The position numbers and the translations under genes were made by a program. Below, in pieces: positions 14,153-16,073 of a DNA stretch of 16,073 bases (its first letter is position 1; every line of letters starts with the position of its first letter). The notes beneath the pieces were generated by a model. That model had not been told where the DNA came from. It was given only the letters and a program-made list of their open reading frames with translations, and ran no database searches. The stretch spans positions 1 to 16,073 of the forward strand of contig JBKJVF010000213.1 of assembly GCA_046589965.1 (NCBI GenBank), in the 5' to 3' direction. This stretch comes from JAJNPS01 sp046589965 (GTDB taxonomy: Bacteria > Pseudomonadota > Alphaproteobacteria > Rhodobacterales > Rhodobacteraceae).

Positions 14153-14698
14153 CTACAGCTGGTCGCGCCGAACTTCGATCAAGCCCAGATCGCGCGCGCC
14201 GGCCAGCGACAGGGTTTCGCTGTCCAGCCCCCGCGACGATTGAAACCTGCGGATCGCGTTGCGCGTCGCGGCATCAACCTCACCCGTCACTTCGTGCAGA
14301 TAATAGCCGCGTGCCTTCAGGGCGCGCTGAAGGCTGGCCAGAAATGCGTCATCCATTTGCCCCGCGCAGGGTGTCTGGAACCACACGACCTCACGCTCCT
14401 GGACCATGTGCTGGTCGATCCTGGTGGTGAAGATCGCGGCCTGGGTGATGGTGCCGTCTGCGGCGCGGACCTCTGGCGTCACCAGCACCTGTTCGGTGAC
14501 GGTTTCGATGACGGCGGGCAACTCGTCATTGGCCCAGCAGGCATCCGACGGACCGCCGGGGGGCGCGTCGCTGGCGCGGCGCACAAGATCAGCCGAAAAG
14601 TCGGCACGGGTTGCGGGTTCATCTGGGACGGTTTGCCCGCATGCGCCCAAGATCAGCGCCAGCGCGAGGCCCCGGCCGGATAACAAGTGACGTGTCAT
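14153..14698 (-). CDS. Lipoprotein with C-terminal peptidoglycan-binding domain
   Basis: A 181-residue secreted protein. The N-terminus MTRHLLSGRGLALALILGAC has a lipobox LGAC with the lipidated Cys at residue 20, so it should be anchored in a membrane facing the periplasm. Asp is absent at +2 (Gly follows the Cys), which by the usual rule favours the outer membrane. The middle (50-115) is unassigned and has two further cysteines (54 and 111) that could form a disulfide. Residues about 121-175 (LQRALKARGYYL, then TGEVDAATRNAIRRFQSSRGL) match the PG_binding_1 fold. Start ATG 14696-14698 has AAGG 6 bases upstream. It may tether or sense the cell wall; no enzymatic domain is visible. It converges with degP over the terminator and diverges from the ferredoxin gene. 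Confidence 0.85.
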   Translation of the reverse strand: MTRHLLSGRGLALALILGACGQTVPDEPATRADFSADLVRRASDAPPGGPSDACWANDELPAVIETVTEQVLVTPEVRAADGTITQAAIFTTRIDQHMVQEREVVWFQTPCAGQMDDAFLASLQRALKARGYYLHEVTGEVDAATRNAIRRFQSSRGLDSETLSLAGARDLGLIEVRRDQL

Positions 14699-14943
14699 GC
14701 TCTGCCTTTTATCGCCGCCCGTTCATGCCGAAGCGGTATTTTTCGCAACCTTACCGGGAAATGCCGCGTCGCGAAAGGGTGGGAGGGCCGAATGGCAAGG
14801 GTCGGTGTGGCCCGATAGCGGCACCTTTTGGCCGATGGGCCCCGCAGCTACACAAGCTTGGCACCTTTCTCGCGGCCTCTGGCAAATCGGCGGATCTTCA
14901 CTTATGTCCGTCGAAAGTAGCGACAAATCAGGATCCGGGACGA
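14699..14943. other. Divergent intergenic region, lipoprotein / ferredoxin
   Basis: The 245 bases hold both promoters. Candidate plus-strand elements are CTGGCA (14879-14884), 17 bases, TTATGT (14902-14907), which is a weak match. Arms TTTCGC (14741-14746) and GCGAAA (14771-14776) form a perfect inverted repeat. The ferredoxin frame stays open through this region, but the residues are Arg/Pro-rich and unlike any ferredoxin N-terminus, so I treat it as non-coding. Confidence 0.4.
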
Positions 14944-15267
14944 ATGGCAAAGATCACTTACGTGGAATTTGGCGGCAAAGAACATGTGATCGAGGTGGCC
15001 AATGGGCTGACCGTCATGGAAGGCGCGCGCGACAACGGCATCCGCGGGATCGAGGCCGATTGCGGCGGGGCCTGCGCCTGTTCGACCTGTCATGTCTATG
15101 TCGATGCGGCTTGGGTGGACAAATTGCCCAAGAAGGAAGCGATGGAAGAAGACATGCTGGATTTTGCCTGGGCGCCTGATCCCGTGCGGTCGCGGCTGAC
15201 CTGCCAGCTCAAGGTTTCGGCTGCGCTGGACGGCTTGCGCGTGCAGATGCCCGAAAAGCAGATCTGA
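14944..15267 (+). CDS. fdxE: [2Fe-2S] ferredoxin, adrenodoxin/FdVI type
   Basis: A 107-residue soluble electron carrier. Cluster ligands are Cys40, Cys46, Cys49 and Cys87 (C-x5-C-x2-C-x37-C), in the segment ADCGGACACSTCHVYVD and in LTCQLK. An extra Cys44 lies between the first two ligands. Sequence and length closely resemble Rhodobacter capsulatus ferredoxin VI (product of fdxE), including GLTVMEGARDNGI, DAAWVDKLPK and the ending PEKQI; from the literature that protein is essential. In other bacteria this class supports iron-sulfur assembly or P450 systems, and its partner here cannot be read. ATG 14944 matches the family start (MAKI); nearby purine-rich GGGA (14937-14940) or AGGA (14930-14933) may serve as the ribosome site. 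The stop overlaps the start of the next gene by one base. Confidence 0.93.
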   Translation: MAKITYVEFGGKEHVIEVANGLTVMEGARDNGIRGIEADCGGACACSTCHVYVDAAWVDKLPKKEAMEEDMLDFAWAPDPVRSRLTCQLKVSAALDGLRVQMPEKQI

Positions 15268-15986
15268 TGCGGTGGGCGCTGGCGCTGGTCGTGATGGCTG
15301 GCGTCGGACCCAGCCTTGCCAAGACGCCCTTGCCCCAGCCCGCCGTTGTTGCGGCGGAGCTTTTCGCCTCCACCAGCCGCTATGATCACGCTGTCCTTGG
15401 CGACGCGTTGGAATGGGGCGGCCTTCGTCTGACGATTGATACCTGCCCGCCTTGCGCCGACCGTCGGTTGCAATCGCTGGTGATCCGTCTGCCCGAGGAC
15501 CGTGTCTTTGAGGATGTCGAGGCGCGCGTCGTGGATGTGACGGGGGACGGTCTGGCCGAAGTGGTCGTGGTGGAAACAGACCTGCAACGTGGTGCAGCGC
15601 TGGCGGTCTATGATGCCAGTGGTCGCCGCATCGCCACCCCCTTTTTCGGTCAGCGCCATCGCTGGCTTGCCCCGGCGGGTGTGGGCGATTTTGATGGCGA
15701 TGGCCGGATCGAGATCGCCTATGTCGACCGCCCGCATCTGGCCAAGGAGCTGGTATTCGTGCGGCTTGAACGGGATCGGCTGCGCGAAGTCGGTCGTGTG
15801 GCGGAGCTGACCAATCACCGCATCGGCGACGATTTTATCACCGGTGGCGTGCGCAATTGCGGGCAGGGGGATGAACTGGTGCTTGCCTCGGCCGACTGGA
15901 CGCAGGCGAAGGTCGCGACCATGGCGGGCGCACGGGCGGCGGGGAAGGTCGCGCGCATCCCCTCGCTTTTGGCCTGCAAAGACTAG
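15267..15986 (+). CDS. Secreted FG-GAP/VCBS-type repeat protein of unknown function
   Basis: A 239-residue exported protein. The signal peptide is RWALALVVMAGVGPSLAK, probably cut near residue 18. Two Asp-rich loops, DVTGDG (90-95) and DFDGDG (141-146), are each followed by a strand (LAEVVVVE, RIEIAYVD). This is the calcium-loop signature of FG-GAP/VCBS beta-propeller blades, so a small or partial propeller in the periplasm is likely. Conserved-looking stretches are ELFASTSRYDHAVLGDALEW, RHRWLAPAGVGD and TNHRIGDDFITGG. It has a CPPC motif (Cys60-Cys63) plus Cys198 and Cys237, possibly disulfides. The ATG overlaps the ferredoxin stop (TGATG), so translation is coupled, although one product is cytoplasmic and the other secreted. 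I recognise similar proteins from Rhodobacterales but know no function. Confidence 0.82.
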   Translation: MRWALALVVMAGVGPSLAKTPLPQPAVVAAELFASTSRYDHAVLGDALEWGGLRLTIDTCPPCADRRLQSLVIRLPEDRVFEDVEARVVDVTGDGLAEVVVVETDLQRGAALAVYDASGRRIATPFFGQRHRWLAPAGVGDFDGDGRIEIAYVDRPHLAKELVFVRLERDRLREVGRVAELTNHRIGDDFITGGVRNCGQGDELVLASADWTQAKVATMAGARAAGKVARIPSLLACKD

Positions 15987-16073
15987 CGCCGCCAGATCCA
16001 CGCCTGACTGGCCAGCGCGCCTTGCAGTTTTGACAGCAGGCGGTTGCCTTGGGGAAGCGGTGTGCCTGATGCC
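15983..16073 (-). CDS. C-terminal fragment of an unidentified minus-strand gene
   Basis: Reading the minus strand, the window edge enters an open frame giving ASGTPLPQGNRLL, then SKLQGALASQAWIWRR, then stop TAG (15983-15985). The gene would begin outside the window and overlap the end of the FG-GAP gene by 4 bases, convergently. The helix-like amphipathic ending looks like a real protein tail, but 30 codons are too few to name a family. Confidence 0.45.
   Translation of the reverse strand, partial: ASGTPLPQGNRLLSKLQGALASQAWIWRR

Noticed and set aside
14611..14943. N-terminal extension of the ferredoxin frame back to 14611
   Set aside because: The extra 111 codons are Arg/Pro-rich and overlap the divergent lipoprotein gene. 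The family starts at MAKI, position 14944.
15096..16001. Minus-strand open frame of 301 codons opposite the ferredoxin and FG-GAP genes
   Set aside because: The plus-strand genes show clear cluster ligands and calcium loops. This frame differs from the minus-strand tail at 15983-16073 and looks antisense-like.
1..16073. Mobile element, prophage, defence island or CRISPR array
   Set aside because: No transposase, integrase, terminal repeats, phage genes or spaced direct repeats are seen. Gene content is core-type and tightly packed throughout.

Overview
The window is ordinary-looking chromosomal DNA from a GC-rich alphaproteobacterium, most likely a member of the Rhodobacteraceae (roseobacter group). 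The signs are a ferredoxin closely resembling Rhodobacter capsulatus FdVI, a DUF2842 protein next to purA, the long acidic protein with N- and C-terminal blocks that I recognise from Rhodobacterales, and an hflK-hflC-DUF2065-degP cluster. Nearly all of the sequence is coding. No gap between genes reaches 300 bases, and I see no tRNA, rRNA, insertion sequence, phage gene or CRISPR array.

Layout. (1) At 1-3156 lie the last codons of purA and a DUF2842 membrane protein on the plus strand. They converge on a 916-residue acidic, repeat-bearing protein of unknown function on the minus strand. (2) At 3306-7678 is thiamine diphosphokinase (plus strand), whose end overlaps a minus-strand row of four genes. 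In transcription order these are two tandem paralogous glutathione S-transferase-like proteins, an iron-sulfur L-serine ammonia-lyase and an EamA-type exporter. (3) At 7889-10040, divergent from the GST row, are ribose-5-phosphate isomerase and glutathione-disulfide reductase, 4 bases apart. (4) At 10111-14095 is an envelope quality-control cluster: hflK, hflC, a DUF2065 miniprotein and the periplasmic protease/chaperone degP, closed by a strong intrinsic terminator. (5) At 14153-16073 are a minus-strand lipoprotein with a peptidoglycan-binding domain, a divergent [2Fe-2S] ferredoxin translationally coupled to a secreted FG-GAP/VCBS-type protein, and the tail of an unidentified minus-strand gene.

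How the genes may work together. HflK and HflC form the membrane assembly that modulates FtsH, and DegP handles misfolded periplasmic proteins, so region 4 is a coherent proteostasis module. Regions 2 and 3 bring together GST-like proteins, glutathione reductase and a pentose-phosphate enzyme around one divergent intergenic region. This suggests thiol/redox housekeeping, but a functional link to serine deamination and the exporter is only inferred from position.

I did not find a convincing new defence, mobile or biosynthetic system. The points most worth a second look are the modular acidic protein, the FG-GAP protein coupled to the ferredoxin (with a CPPC motif), and the tandem GST-like pair.
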